Source: Cognatiyoonia sediminum
Lineage (GTDB): Bacteria > Pseudomonadota > Alphaproteobacteria > Rhodobacterales > Rhodobacteraceae
Assembly: GCF_900129845.1 (NCBI RefSeq)
Contig: NZ_FQXB01000008.1
Coordinates: forward strand, 45,330-109,329
Reading direction: 5' to 3'
DNA length: 64,000 nucleotides
Made by a program: the position numbers and the translations under genes. The notes under the pieces are model-generated. The model was not told where the DNA came from. It did no database searches and worked only from the letters and a program-made list of their open reading frames with translations. Below, piece by piece: positions 29,418-37,998 of this stretch (position 1 is the first letter of the stretch; each line of letters starts with the position of its first letter).

Positions 29418-31109
29418 TTATGCTTGAGTACTTTTTGCAACCTCACGCATCTGGCTGAGCGATTGACGAGGTGTTAACGCTTCTGAGGAGACGTTCAGAT
29501 CGAGAACTGCGCCTGTTTCAGAAGCTAATGCTCTTTCAAAGGCGGACTCGAAATCCTCAGTGCTTTCAACCCGTTCCGCATGATAACCATAAGACTTAGC
29601 AAGCATCACAAAGTCAGGGTTCTCCAAGGTGGTGCCTGATACCCGCTCTGGATAGGTCTTCTCTTGGTGCATACGAATGGTGCCGTAGGTGCCGTTGTTC
29701 AGGATAAGGACTATCGGCTGAGCCCCTGACTGCATCGCACTCCCAAGCTCCTGACAGTTCATCTGGAAATCACCGTCGCCGGCGAAACAAACCACTGTGC
29801 GTTCGGGATGAACCGTCTTAGCCGCGATTGCCGCTGGCAAACCGTACCCCATCGCTCCGGCTTGTGGGGCCAAAAGTCTTTGATTAGGTCCAAACTTGAA
29901 AAATTTGTTCGGCCAAACCGTGAAGTTCCCCGCCCCATTTGTAAGAATAGTGTCTTTTGGCAAACGGTCGCGCAGAAATGTGCTCACCTTGCCCATATCC
30001 ACTGGGCTCGGCAGGTCAGGCAATTCGAACCCAGATTCATAGCCTGCCCGAGAAGCAGATCGCCATTCGGACCAGTCACAGGAAACTGGATTTTTTGCCA
30101 TAGCGGCGGCAAAGGCATTCGGACCAGCGTGGATCGCAAGCTCGGGCACATACACCTTACCCAGTTCACGATCCGAGCCATGTACATGGATGATCCTTTG
30201 CTTTGGCTGCGGAACATCCAGCAACGAGTAACCGAGTGTGGAGTTTTCACCGAACCTTGCGTTGATGGCCAAGATGACATCAGCCTCTCGCATCATATCT
30301 TGGATGGCGGGAGACATGCCTACGCCTGCTTCTCCGCAAAAAGACGGAGAATGATTATCGAACTGATCTTGGTATCGGAAGACCGACAAGACGGGAATAT
30401 CACTTGCCTCGGCAAAAGACTGTAACGCCTTACTACCGTCAGACGTCCAATTGCAGCCGCCGTAAAAAATCAACGGCCGCTTCGCACTTTCCAAAATCCG
30501 TCGTGTCTCAGCGATGGCTTCTTCGGTTGGCGCCGCTTCGCTCTGTTTTGCCGGGCCACGCAATGGTTCCGCCGAGCTAACATCCGTCAGCATATCCTCA
30601 GGCAAGGCGACGACAACAGGACCAGGTCGACCCGTCACCGCTGTATGCCACGCACGCGCAATGATCTCTGGAATACGGGCCACTTGTTCAATCTCAGTGG
30701 CCCATTTTGCAATCGACCCGAAATAGGCCCGATAGTTTACCTCCTGAAAGGCTTCACGCTCCATCATGTCGGTGCCAACCTGCCCCACAAACAAGATCAT
30801 CGGAGAGCTGTCCTGCATTGCGGTATGCACACCGATCGAAGCATTTGTGGCACCAGGTCCGCGGGTGACAAAACAAATCCCCGGCGCGCCTGTTAGCTTT
30901 CCGTACGCGGCCGCCATGAATGATGCCCCGCCTTCATTCCGGCAAAGGGTGAAATCCAGAGAAGCTTTTGCCTCACCATGCGTACTGCTTGTGTCGTACA
31001 ATGCATCGAGTATTGCGAGATAGCTTTCACCTGGCACGCCAAAGCTATGCCGAGCTCCAAGCGCACGCAGACAATCAACTAAGAGCACGCCACCTGTTCG
31101 CTTTGTCAT
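29418..31109 (-). CDS. Thiamine-diphosphate-dependent enzyme (acetolactate synthase-like)
   Basis: 563 residues from the ATG at 31109 (MTKRTGGVLLVDCLRALG); the longer frame to 31244 adds a basic stretch foreign to the family. Three ThDP-enzyme domains: N-terminal PYR domain with the catalytic Glu in CRNEGGASFMAAAYGKLTG (about residue 52), a central domain, and the C-terminal PP domain with the cofactor motif GDGDFQMNCQELGSA ending in LNNGTYG. Family members decarboxylate or ligate 2-oxo acids in the cytoplasm. No small regulatory subunit gene follows, so a dedicated acetolactate synthase for branched-chain amino acids is unlikely; a catabolic oxo-acid decarboxylase or lyase is more likely. 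Confidence 0.85.
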   Translation of the reverse strand: MTKRTGGVLLVDCLRALGARHSFGVPGESYLAILDALYDTSSTHGEAKASLDFTLCRNEGGASFMAAAYGKLTGAPGICFVTRGPGATNASIGVHTAMQDSSPMILFVGQVGTDMMEREAFQEVNYRAYFGSIAKWATEIEQVARIPEIIARAWHTAVTGRPGPVVVALPEDMLTDVSSAEPLRGPAKQSEAAPTEEAIAETRRILESAKRPLIFYGGCNWTSDGSKALQSFAEASDIPVLSVFRYQDQFDNHSPSFCGEAGVGMSPAIQDMMREADVILAINARFGENSTLGYSLLDVPQPKQRIIHVHGSDRELGKVYVPELAIHAGPNAFAAAMAKNPVSCDWSEWRSASRAGYESGFELPDLPSPVDMGKVSTFLRDRLPKDTILTNGAGNFTVWPNKFFKFGPNQRLLAPQAGAMGYGLPAAIAAKTVHPERTVVCFAGDGDFQMNCQELGSAMQSGAQPIVLILNNGTYGTIRMHQEKTYPERVSGTTLENPDFVMLAKSYGYHAERVESTEDFESAFERALASETGAVLDLNVSSEALTPRQSLSQMREVAKSTQA

Positions 31110-31591
31110 TTTGGACCTATTTCTAACAGCTAATTTGGCTATTCGGTAAGCCTGTTTTCGAAGAAACCATTGACCCTTCAGTACCCACTTGTAAATCACC
31201 ACTTGACGGACCAGATGAACTTTTTTGGTTCCCGTAGAAGGCAAATTACTTACCTTTTCTGATCATATAGAACCCGAAACTTTTTATGCTCGGCTACTGT
31301 TAATCCTCTTTGTTTAGAATACTCCTTAAGTTTCCTGAGTAGGTATCAAAACAAAATCAACGTCGATGGCAGAACACAGCAAGAAGAACTGGACAATTTG
31401 ATATTCACATGATCATCGGGGTGAGTGCAATTTCCTGACCAAAGAAGGCTTCACACCCGCCGGGTTGTTCTTCGACAAACTCATTAAATTTACGAAATAG
31501 GATACCTATTATGGTCAAACTATTTTCCGTCTCAACAGTTTATCAATGACGAAAAAGAATTATTAAATCTAATCAAATACTCAACGGTATT
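31110..31591. other. Non-coding stretch between the ThDP enzyme gene and the LysR gene
   Basis: 482 bp, AT-rich (more so towards the LysR stop), with no convincing reading frame. It carries the promoter of the ThDP-enzyme gene, transcribed leftwards. No obvious terminator hairpin was found behind the LysR gene. Confidence 0.4.
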
Positions 31592-32461
31592 TTAGGCACT
31601 GGAAAACTGCCTTTCGATCAAGGCTGTGCAATGGGTCAACAACTCTGGGTATTGGGTCTCTTGCTGCCGGTACAAGCAAACGTCCCGAACATCATTGAAC
31701 CCATCTATCGGTAAAAAAACGCAATCATAAGGCAATATGCTTACAACTGATTGCGGCAGAATCGAGAGCCACCGTCCTGTTTGAATGAGAGCGACAAGCG
31801 ATTGGGTATTTCGGATCGTCACCGGCGCTGCACTGGTCAAATCACGAACAGCCTCGGTCTTTATATGATCGCAAAGTTCGTTTCTAATGAACGGGAATGA
31901 AAAGACACCATTGATAGTTGCATCTTGACCTGATTGGTGCAGCGGGTGGTTGGCCGAGATCACAAGCCCAAACCGGTCCTGAAACAAAACGCTAGACGTC
32001 AGCCCATTGAAATATTGTGAACCGGAAGCAATACCAATGTCAGCAACACCATCGCGTAAAGCAGCCAAGACCTGTGCGCTATCGGCATCACGCAAATCAA
32101 GTCTAACGCCCGGAAACTCCACCGTAAGCTGGTCCAAAAGCGTCGGGAACACAGAAGCCGCCACAGAAGGGATTGACGAAATACGCAGCAATCCATGCTC
32201 AGACGACGCGCGAGCCTCGATCGCGTCTACTGTCGCATCAAACTGTTTGATTTGCCGGATTGCCAAATCAAACACATCTTTCCCAAAGGGTGAAAGCCTG
32301 TCTTTCCTTTCCCCCTCAAAAAGTTTTTGCCCCAGATCAGTTTCAAAAAGCTTTAAGCTCATTGAAACGGCAGAGGGTGTCCGCCCAAGACGCGCAGCCG
32401 CTGTCGCAAGTGAGCCGGATTGCGCGACTTCAACAAATGTCTTTAAGGTTTCAATTTTCAA
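31592..32461 (-). CDS. LysR-family transcriptional regulator
   Basis: 289 residues. N-terminal winged helix-turn-helix (residues 1-60: IETLKTFVEVAQSGSLATAA, then RLGRTPSAVSMSLKLFE) and a periplasmic-binding-like effector domain from about residue 90. Divergent from the aldehyde-dehydrogenase operon with 88 bp between starts, the classic LysR arrangement, so that operon is its likely target; the ThDP-enzyme gene downstream on the same strand may also belong to the regulon. The effector is unknown. Confidence 0.92.
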   Translation of the reverse strand: MKIETLKTFVEVAQSGSLATAAARLGRTPSAVSMSLKLFETDLGQKLFEGERKDRLSPFGKDVFDLAIRQIKQFDATVDAIEARASSEHGLLRISSIPSVAASVFPTLLDQLTVEFPGVRLDLRDADSAQVLAALRDGVADIGIASGSQYFNGLTSSVLFQDRFGLVISANHPLHQSGQDATINGVFSFPFIRNELCDHIKTEAVRDLTSAAPVTIRNTQSLVALIQTGRWLSILPQSVVSILPYDCVFLPIDGFNDVRDVCLYRQQETQYPELLTHCTALIERQFSSA

Positions 32462-32488
32462 ATGACTTACTTCAATTTCTCTGAACCT

Positions 32489-32507
32489 AACTTCAACTAT
32501 TTAAGTT
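32489..32507. promoter_or_regulatory. Candidate LysR operator in the divergent promoter region
   Basis: AACTT (32489-32493), nine bases, AAGTT (32503-32507): an interrupted dyad of the size bound by LysR proteins, placed midway between the divergent starts. A TTGACT (32507-32512) overlapping its right arm could be the -35 element of the aldehyde-dehydrogenase operon; the -10 is weak, as expected for an activated promoter. Confidence 0.35.
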
Positions 32508-32549
32508 TGACTGACAACATAGTGAAAGTCCAATGTGTGGTCATACCCA

Positions 32550-34010
32550 ATGAAAGAGGCCCCCTTGACACATCTGAACCTAATCGCAGGCGAATGGCTT
32601 GCAGGTGAAAGCGAAATCGAGAATCGCAATCCTTCTGATCTGAGCGATGTCATCGGTCAGTTTAGTCAGGCAAACAGCAGCCAACTGAACACGACCTTGG
32701 CACAGGCGCAAACAGCTCAGAGAGAATGGGCACAGTACGGTTTGGAACGTCGGCAAGCGATCCTGATGAACATTGGGAACGAATTGATGGCCCGCGCCGA
32801 AGAGCTTGGCACGCTTTTGTCCCGCGAAGAGGGCAAGCCACTGGCCGAGGGCAAGGGCGAAGTTTATCGGGCGGGTCAGTTCTTTGCCTATTACGCTGCC
32901 GAATGCCTGCGCCAGATCGGCGAAAATGCGGATGGCGTTCGGGACGGTGTTGAAATTGATGTCAGACGCGAACCTGTCGGTGTCGTCGCTGTCATCAGCC
33001 CATGGAACTTCCCGACCGCAACCGCATCATGGAAGATCGCACCTGCGCTTTGCTATGGCAACGCGGTCGTTTGGAAACCTGCAAATATCACACCTGCATC
33101 TGCGGTGGCCCTGACAGAAATCATCGCGAGACAAGACATTCCAAAAGGGCTTTTCAGCCTTGTTATGGGGTCCGGCGGGACGATTGGACAGCAGTTGGTC
33201 GAAAGCCCATCGATCAACGCGATTTCTTTCACCGGCTCTGTGCCGGTGGGCAAACAAATCGCCCGTGACGCCATTCAAAACCTCACAAAGGTTCAGATGG
33301 AGATGGGGTCGAAAAACGCACTTGCCGTCATGAACGACGCCAATCTTGATCTGGCTGTCGCCTTGGCGCTTGGAGGAGCGTTCGGTGGGACAGGGCAAAA
33401 ATGTACAGCGTCCTCTCGTCTTATCGTTCATGCCTCTATCCATGATGCTTTCGTTGAAAAACTGGTCGACGGAGCAACGGCAATGAAAGTCGGGCACGCG
33501 CTTGATGACAGCACCCAAATGGGGCCGGTTGTCAGCCAACAGCAACTCGATGAGAATCTCGCTTATGTTGACTTGGGCAAGTCGGAAGGTGCGGAATTGG
33601 CCTGTGGCGGCGCGCGCCTCGATTTGCCGCACGACGGGTACTATATGTCGCCAGGTGTGTTCCTGAACACCCGAAACGACATGCGGATCAATCGTGAAGA
33701 AATGTTTGCGCCACTGACCAGTGTCATCAAAGTCGACAGCTATGAAGAAGCATTGGCAACCGTCAACGACACCAACTTTGGCCTCACCTCGGGCATCGTC
33801 ACGCAAAACCTTGCCCGTGCTACACACTTCCGACGCAACGCGCAGACGGGTGTCGTAACAATAAACTTGCCAACCGCGGGCACGGACTATCACGTCCCCT
33901 TCGGTGGTCGGGGCGACAGCTCTTACGGGCCGCGTGAACAGGGCAAGGCAGCTGCGGAATTCTATACCACCGTCAAAACCGCCTATATCAGCGCGGGAAC
34001 ACCGTTCTGA
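32550..34010 (+). CDS. NAD(P)-dependent aldehyde dehydrogenase
   Basis: 486 residues from the ATG at 32550; a GTG at 32535 would add five residues. Family marks are in order: ISPWNFPTATASWKIAPAL (cofactor/oxyanion Asn), WKPANITPAS, FTGSVPVGKQI, the general base Glu in MEMGSKNA and the catalytic Cys in GGTGQKCTASSRLIV near residue 285. It oxidises an aldehyde, probably an oxo-acid semialdehyde (closest in feel to 2,5-dioxovalerate or succinate-semialdehyde types), to an acid. First gene of a four-gene operon; its TGA overlaps the next ATG by one base (TGATG at 34008-34012). Confidence 0.92.
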   Translation: MKEAPLTHLNLIAGEWLAGESEIENRNPSDLSDVIGQFSQANSSQLNTTLAQAQTAQREWAQYGLERRQAILMNIGNELMARAEELGTLLSREEGKPLAEGKGEVYRAGQFFAYYAAECLRQIGENADGVRDGVEIDVRREPVGVVAVISPWNFPTATASWKIAPALCYGNAVVWKPANITPASAVALTEIIARQDIPKGLFSLVMGSGGTIGQQLVESPSINAISFTGSVPVGKQIARDAIQNLTKVQMEMGSKNALAVMNDANLDLAVALALGGAFGGTGQKCTASSRLIVHASIHDAFVEKLVDGATAMKVGHALDDSTQMGPVVSQQQLDENLAYVDLGKSEGAELACGGARLDLPHDGYYMSPGVFLNTRNDMRINREEMFAPLTSVIKVDSYEEALATVNDTNFGLTSGIVTQNLARATHFRRNAQTGVVTINLPTAGTDYHVPFGGRGDSSYGPREQGKAAAEFYTTVKTAYISAGTPF

Positions 34011-34984
34011 TGCGGATCGACGGCCTGCAATACGCCAATTGGTCAGAAAAAATCTTTCGCCAACTGCGCGAAGGGCAGGTCGACGCGATCCATGTCACCA
34101 TCGCCTATCACGAAAATTTTCGCGAAACGGTTCTGAACTTTGAAAAGTGGAACCGCTGGTTCGAACAATACCCTGACCTGATTATGAAAGGGCAGTGCGC
34201 CAGCGACATAGACGTGGCCCGCGAAACAAGCCGTACCGCAGTGTTCTTCGGGTTCCAGAACCCCTCACCCATCGAAGACGATATCGGGTTGGTTGAAATC
34301 CTGCACACGCTCGGCGCGCGTTTCATGCAGCTGACCTACAACAACCAATCGCTCCTTGCGACGGGATGCTATGAAGTCGAAGACACCGGCCTTACACGTA
34401 TGGGCAAACAGGTGGTCAAGGAAATGAACCGTGTCGGTCTTGTCGTCGACATGAGCCATTCTGCCGACCGATCCACGATTGAAGCGGCGGAATATTCAGA
34501 CCGCCCCATCGCCATCACTCACGCGAACCCGCACCGCTGGCATCCTGCGCGCCGAAACAAATCCGATGACGTTATTCGCGCGGTCACTCAAAACTGTGGC
34601 ATGTTGGGCTTTTCGGTCTACCCTCATCATTTGAAGGACAAAACAGACTGCACGTTGGAGAGCTTTTGCGAGATGATCGCACGAACGGCTGATAAGTTCG
34701 GTGTCGATCATTTGGGGATCGGCACGGACCTGTGCCAAGATCAGCCTGACAGTGTGGTGGAATGGATGCGCGTGGGCCGGTGGACGAAGAAAATTGACTA
34801 TGGTGAAGGATCGGCTTCCGACGCCGGTTTTCCACCTATGCCAGAGTGGTTCCAAGACAATCGCCACTTTGACAACATCGAAGACGGCCTGCGGCAAGTG
34901 GGCATGAACGAAGCCGAGGTCGCGGGCGTCATGGGCCAAAACTGGTATCGATTCTTTTCTGAAAACTTCGGGCCACACCCATGA
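34010..34984 (+). CDS. M19 (renal dipeptidase)-like protein with incomplete metal site
   Basis: 324 residues starting on the last base of the preceding stop. The body matches membrane dipeptidases: GLTRMGKQVVKEMNRVGLVV, DMSHSADRSTIEAA, a second His in AITHANPHRW and RRNKSDDVIRAV. The N-terminal HxD pair that opens the binuclear zinc site (DGHND in the family) is replaced by DGLQYANWS, and the bridging-Glu position reads FGFQNPSP. Two His ligands remain. It may therefore bind one metal or act on something other than dipeptides. The name dipeptidase should be treated as structural only. It overlaps the next gene by 4 bp (ATGA at 34981). Confidence 0.75.
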   Translation: MRIDGLQYANWSEKIFRQLREGQVDAIHVTIAYHENFRETVLNFEKWNRWFEQYPDLIMKGQCASDIDVARETSRTAVFFGFQNPSPIEDDIGLVEILHTLGARFMQLTYNNQSLLATGCYEVEDTGLTRMGKQVVKEMNRVGLVVDMSHSADRSTIEAAEYSDRPIAITHANPHRWHPARRNKSDDVIRAVTQNCGMLGFSVYPHHLKDKTDCTLESFCEMIARTADKFGVDHLGIGTDLCQDQPDSVVEWMRVGRWTKKIDYGEGSASDAGFPPMPEWFQDNRHFDNIEDGLRQVGMNEAEVAGVMGQNWYRFFSENFGPHP

Positions 34985-36663
34985 ACGATCTCTCGCCTCT
35001 GATCCCACGTCGCGATCCGAACGTGGTGATGCGTTTGTCGCGATTGGGGTCGCTGCATCAAACCAGGCTCAGCTTTATGCGGATTCTGATGCGGCGCATG
35101 GCATCGGAAGACTGGACGTTCAGCCGACCAGAGTTTGACATTGATGAAATCGGCGTCGGCTATGCGGTTTATTCCGCAAAGACCCCCAACCGCAGTTATT
35201 CGCTTGTCGCCTTCGCCCATGATCTGCCGCCCGAAGACCGCTCCGACCGCGTGATTGCAAACGCATGGGATGCAACCTTTACACTCTTCGATGGGGTGCC
35301 GACGAGGGACGACATTCAACGGCTATCCGAGAACGTGCCCGTGCAAGAAGCCGGTCGGATCACTGAAAAAGAGCTCACCATGTCCCGCGCTAACCGCTCG
35401 GTCAGATTGTGGGAGCATGTCGTTGAACAGCTCTCAAATGGTCAGCAACCTGACCTCGAACAAATTCAGCAGGTCGGCTACCTGATGCGTACCACCGCCG
35501 TCTATGGTTCTGGCAAGTTCGGAGCCGCAGATCGCGAATCAATCGAAGACCGATCAGAGTTTAAAGCACCGTTCCAAGTTGAAATGCTGACAGTCTATCT
35601 GATCCGCACCTTCGTCAAAGACCTTGTCGAGCATATGGCCCGCGCCAAGGGCGGCAATGCTGCTGCCCCTCTGTCATCTGACATCGCCAAACAGCTTGGT
35701 ATCGGCAATTCAACAGGGCTTGGCATGGCGCCATTCCTGATCAACCACCCAATCCTGTTCAGCAACTGGATCATGGTACGAGAGGAAGCAATCTCGCGCG
35801 TCCGTTCTGTTGCTCAGGCATCGAAAGAAGAAATTGCCCTGTTCCTGTCCCTCTTCGACCGCTGCCGCCACTCAATTGATCAATGGACATCAGAACATCC
35901 AATCCAGAAGGAACGATTGTCCAAACTAAAGTCAGACATCGCCTCAATAGTAACGCGCTTAGACGCGCAGGATTTCGACGTCGCCTACCCATGGGATAGC
36001 ATTTTAAAATGGGCAGCCGAAACGCTTAGCGAAGAAGGTCAGGAGTTTCTAAATTCACTGGTTTTGGAGCCCTACGCTCAACTGGTTGATGGACTGAGTA
36101 GCTGCATGTCGGATCACTTTGAACGGAGCTTCCACATTGATGGCGCCATTCCTGTTGAAAACGTAAGGCAACTGATCACCGATACGTTCGGATGGGCTTT
36201 GTCCGTCGATTGGACAGCTCAGCCTGAAAATGCGCGAGCATGGTATGTCTCAGAAGAAAAGCTAGAGCCGCGCTTGGGCGAACGGTTTGAAGAACCCATC
36301 GCCAAATATGAACAGCCCTTGGCCCCGGCACGCGATGCGGCAGCTGCATTTGGGGCTCTCAAACCCTACGCAAAGGATGCACCCATCAGCGCATTCCTCG
36401 CAGACCACCCGCATTTCCGGCACACGATCCGTCGCGCGCAAATGAGTGCACTCGCCCCCTATTCCGAAATCCGTGACAATACGATCAGCGCAGAACTTTT
36501 GCCGATTGATATGCTTCGCGCGAAATTGTCTTTCTTTGGAGCCATTCATTTCGATCCACGCTCCGACCGCTGGGTGCGTATATGCATGTTTTCCGGTGCG
36601 CCGTATCCCGCTGATCTGACAGTAGAAAACGCCGACTTTTGGATCTATCCAGAGGTCGCTTAA
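34981..36663 (+). CDS. Unrecognised 560-residue protein in the ALDH operon
   Basis: 560 residues, soluble: no signal peptide and no membrane helix. I do not recognise a family. Codon use and the overlaps on both sides (ATGA at 34981; TAATG at 36661-36665) show it is a real gene translated with its neighbours. Local features: a basic N-terminus, a mostly helical middle (about residues 120-320), a segment AAFGALKPYAKDAPISAFL, and a beta-rich end with KLSFFGAIHFDP and WVRICMFSGAPYPADL. No nucleotide-binding or obvious metal motif was found. Its conserved-looking place between an M19-like protein and DUF3726 suggests these three act together on one substrate or complex; this is inference. Confidence 0.7.
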   Translation: MNDLSPLIPRRDPNVVMRLSRLGSLHQTRLSFMRILMRRMASEDWTFSRPEFDIDEIGVGYAVYSAKTPNRSYSLVAFAHDLPPEDRSDRVIANAWDATFTLFDGVPTRDDIQRLSENVPVQEAGRITEKELTMSRANRSVRLWEHVVEQLSNGQQPDLEQIQQVGYLMRTTAVYGSGKFGAADRESIEDRSEFKAPFQVEMLTVYLIRTFVKDLVEHMARAKGGNAAAPLSSDIAKQLGIGNSTGLGMAPFLINHPILFSNWIMVREEAISRVRSVAQASKEEIALFLSLFDRCRHSIDQWTSEHPIQKERLSKLKSDIASIVTRLDAQDFDVAYPWDSILKWAAETLSEEGQEFLNSLVLEPYAQLVDGLSSCMSDHFERSFHIDGAIPVENVRQLITDTFGWALSVDWTAQPENARAWYVSEEKLEPRLGERFEEPIAKYEQPLAPARDAAAAFGALKPYAKDAPISAFLADHPHFRHTIRRAQMSALAPYSEIRDNTISAELLPIDMLRAKLSFFGAIHFDPRSDRWVRICMFSGAPYPADLTVENADFWIYPEVA

Positions 36664-37238
36664 TGGACCTTTCAATGAACGAAGTTGAAGCCCAAGCGCG
36701 AAAGGCCGCGAAAGGGGCCGACTATTCGTGGGGCGAAGCAGAAGATATAGGAAAAGCGGTGAGGTGGTTGTGCAAACGCGGAGTAAATGGGTGCGAGCAT
36801 CTTGCGCAGCTACTGCTAGCGAAGCCTGATCCCAAAAACTGCCCGATCCGATTGGGTATCCTCATTTTGGACAATGCAAAAAACTTGGGTGACACTCTGA
36901 CATCCTTCGGTTCGGTCGCCGAACCAGCGCTGGTGATCCCTTTCGCAGCTTTTGCATCAGCACAGATTGAACGTCCACTGGCGATTCAGGCTGGCAAATG
37001 CTCAGTTATTGTTAGCGAGAGTGCTTTCGAAATTACTGGCGAGCCGATGCGCAATAAGTCGGTTATTGAAGTGAAAGCCACGGCCAAGTCACCAAAACTA
37101 ATGACTTCAGTCTCCCGAGCGAGTCCGCAAAGGGAGACATGGGAAACGCTCGACAAGTTCGCTCACCGCACCTACGCTCCCGCGACTGAGGAGTCTCGGA
37201 TGCTCGGTGCCGGCGCTGGCATTTCAGACAACGACTAA
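36663..37238 (+). CDS. DUF3726-family protein
   Basis: 191 residues from the ATG at 36663 that overlaps the upstream TAA. The N-terminus LSMNEVEAQARKAAKGADYSWG then AEDIGKAVRWLCKRG resembles the DUF3726 domain, a small family of unknown function. A later stretch EPALVIPFAAFASAQIERP precedes a beta-rich end. It is the last gene of the aldehyde-dehydrogenase operon and is convergent with the SDR gene, 7 bp away. No enzyme motif is visible. Confidence 0.65.
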   Translation: MDLSMNEVEAQARKAAKGADYSWGEAEDIGKAVRWLCKRGVNGCEHLAQLLLAKPDPKNCPIRLGILILDNAKNLGDTLTSFGSVAEPALVIPFAAFASAQIERPLAIQAGKCSVIVSESAFEITGEPMRNKSVIEVKATAKSPKLMTSVSRASPQRETWETLDKFAHRTYAPATEESRMLGAGAGISDND

Positions 37239-37245
37239 GCGCAGT

Positions 37246-37998
37246 CTAAATTGTCCAACCGCCATCGATCTTAAATTCAGCCCCAGTGACGAAAGCACTT
37301 TCGTCAGAAGCGAGATAGACTGCCATCGCCGCAATTTCATCAGCACTCGCAACACGCCCCATCGGCTGACGCGCAACAAACTGGGCCTCGGCCGCGTCCA
37401 CACCGCCAACTTCATCCGCGATGGCCTCCACTCGGTCGCGCCAAGACGGGCTATCAACCGTCCCCGGACAAATGGCATTACACCGCAACTTTTGTCCGGC
37501 AAAATCAGCGGCGACCGCCTTTGTCAAACCAATCACCGCAGCCTTCGTCGCGCCGTAGATATAACGCGACGGCGCCCCTTTGATCGAAGACGCACCCGAG
37601 GACATGTTTATAATTGACCCACCAATGTCAGCAGTCCCGCGCGCCAACATACCCGGCAAAAAAGCGCGGATCATGCGGTGCATGGATTTGACGTTAAGAT
37701 TGAAAGAAAAATCCCAGTCTTCATTTGTTGCGTCCAAAACCGTACCATTGTGGACAAAGCCCGCAACATTGCAAAGGACGTCAACATCGCCAACTTTTGC
37801 GGCATAAGCTTCCACCGCTGCATCATCAGTGACGTCCAATTTGTCAGTCCTTTGGGCATTAAGATCAGACATCAAAACAGGATCGAGATCACTTGCGAAA
37901 ACCTCCGCGCCGTCTTCACTGAAACGTCGCGCAATTGCCGCTCCAATCCCCTGCCCTGCAGCAGTGACAACAGCGCGCTTTCCAGCCAAAGGCCCCAT
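37246..37998 (-). CDS. Short-chain dehydrogenase, 2-keto-3-deoxy-L-fuconate dehydrogenase/BDH2-like
   Basis: 250 residues. Classical SDR: cofactor loop TAAGQGIGAAIA (about 12-23), Asp after the second strand (SDLDP, so NAD rather than NADP), NVAG, catalytic Ser in INMSSGASS and the YIYGATK YxxxK motif, then CPGTVDSPS. The CNVAGFVHNGTVLD and WDFSFNLNVKSMHRMIRAFL segments are close to the subgroup that includes 2-keto-3-deoxy-L-fuconate 4-dehydrogenase and human BDH2. It overlaps the FAH-family gene upstream by one base, the partner expected for 2,4-diketo-3-deoxy acid cleavage. Confidence 0.85.
   Translation of the reverse strand: MGPLAGKRAVVTAAGQGIGAAIARRFSEDGAEVFASDLDPVLMSDLNAQRTDKLDVTDDAAVEAYAAKVGDVDVLCNVAGFVHNGTVLDATNEDWDFSFNLNVKSMHRMIRAFLPGMLARGTADIGGSIINMSSGASSIKGAPSRYIYGATKAAVIGLTKAVAADFAGQKLRCNAICPGTVDSPSWRDRVEAIADEVGGVDAAEAQFVARQPMGRVASADEIAAMAVYLASDESAFVTGAEFKIDGGWTI

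Noticed and set aside
30893..31244. 45-residue N-terminal extension of the ThDP enzyme to 31244
   Set aside because: The basic extension is not typical of the family; the ATG at 31109 opens with the conserved N-terminus.
33027..33893. Minus-strand frame of 288 codons opposite the aldehyde dehydrogenase
   Set aside because: The plus strand carries all ALDH catalytic motifs; the opposite frame shows none.
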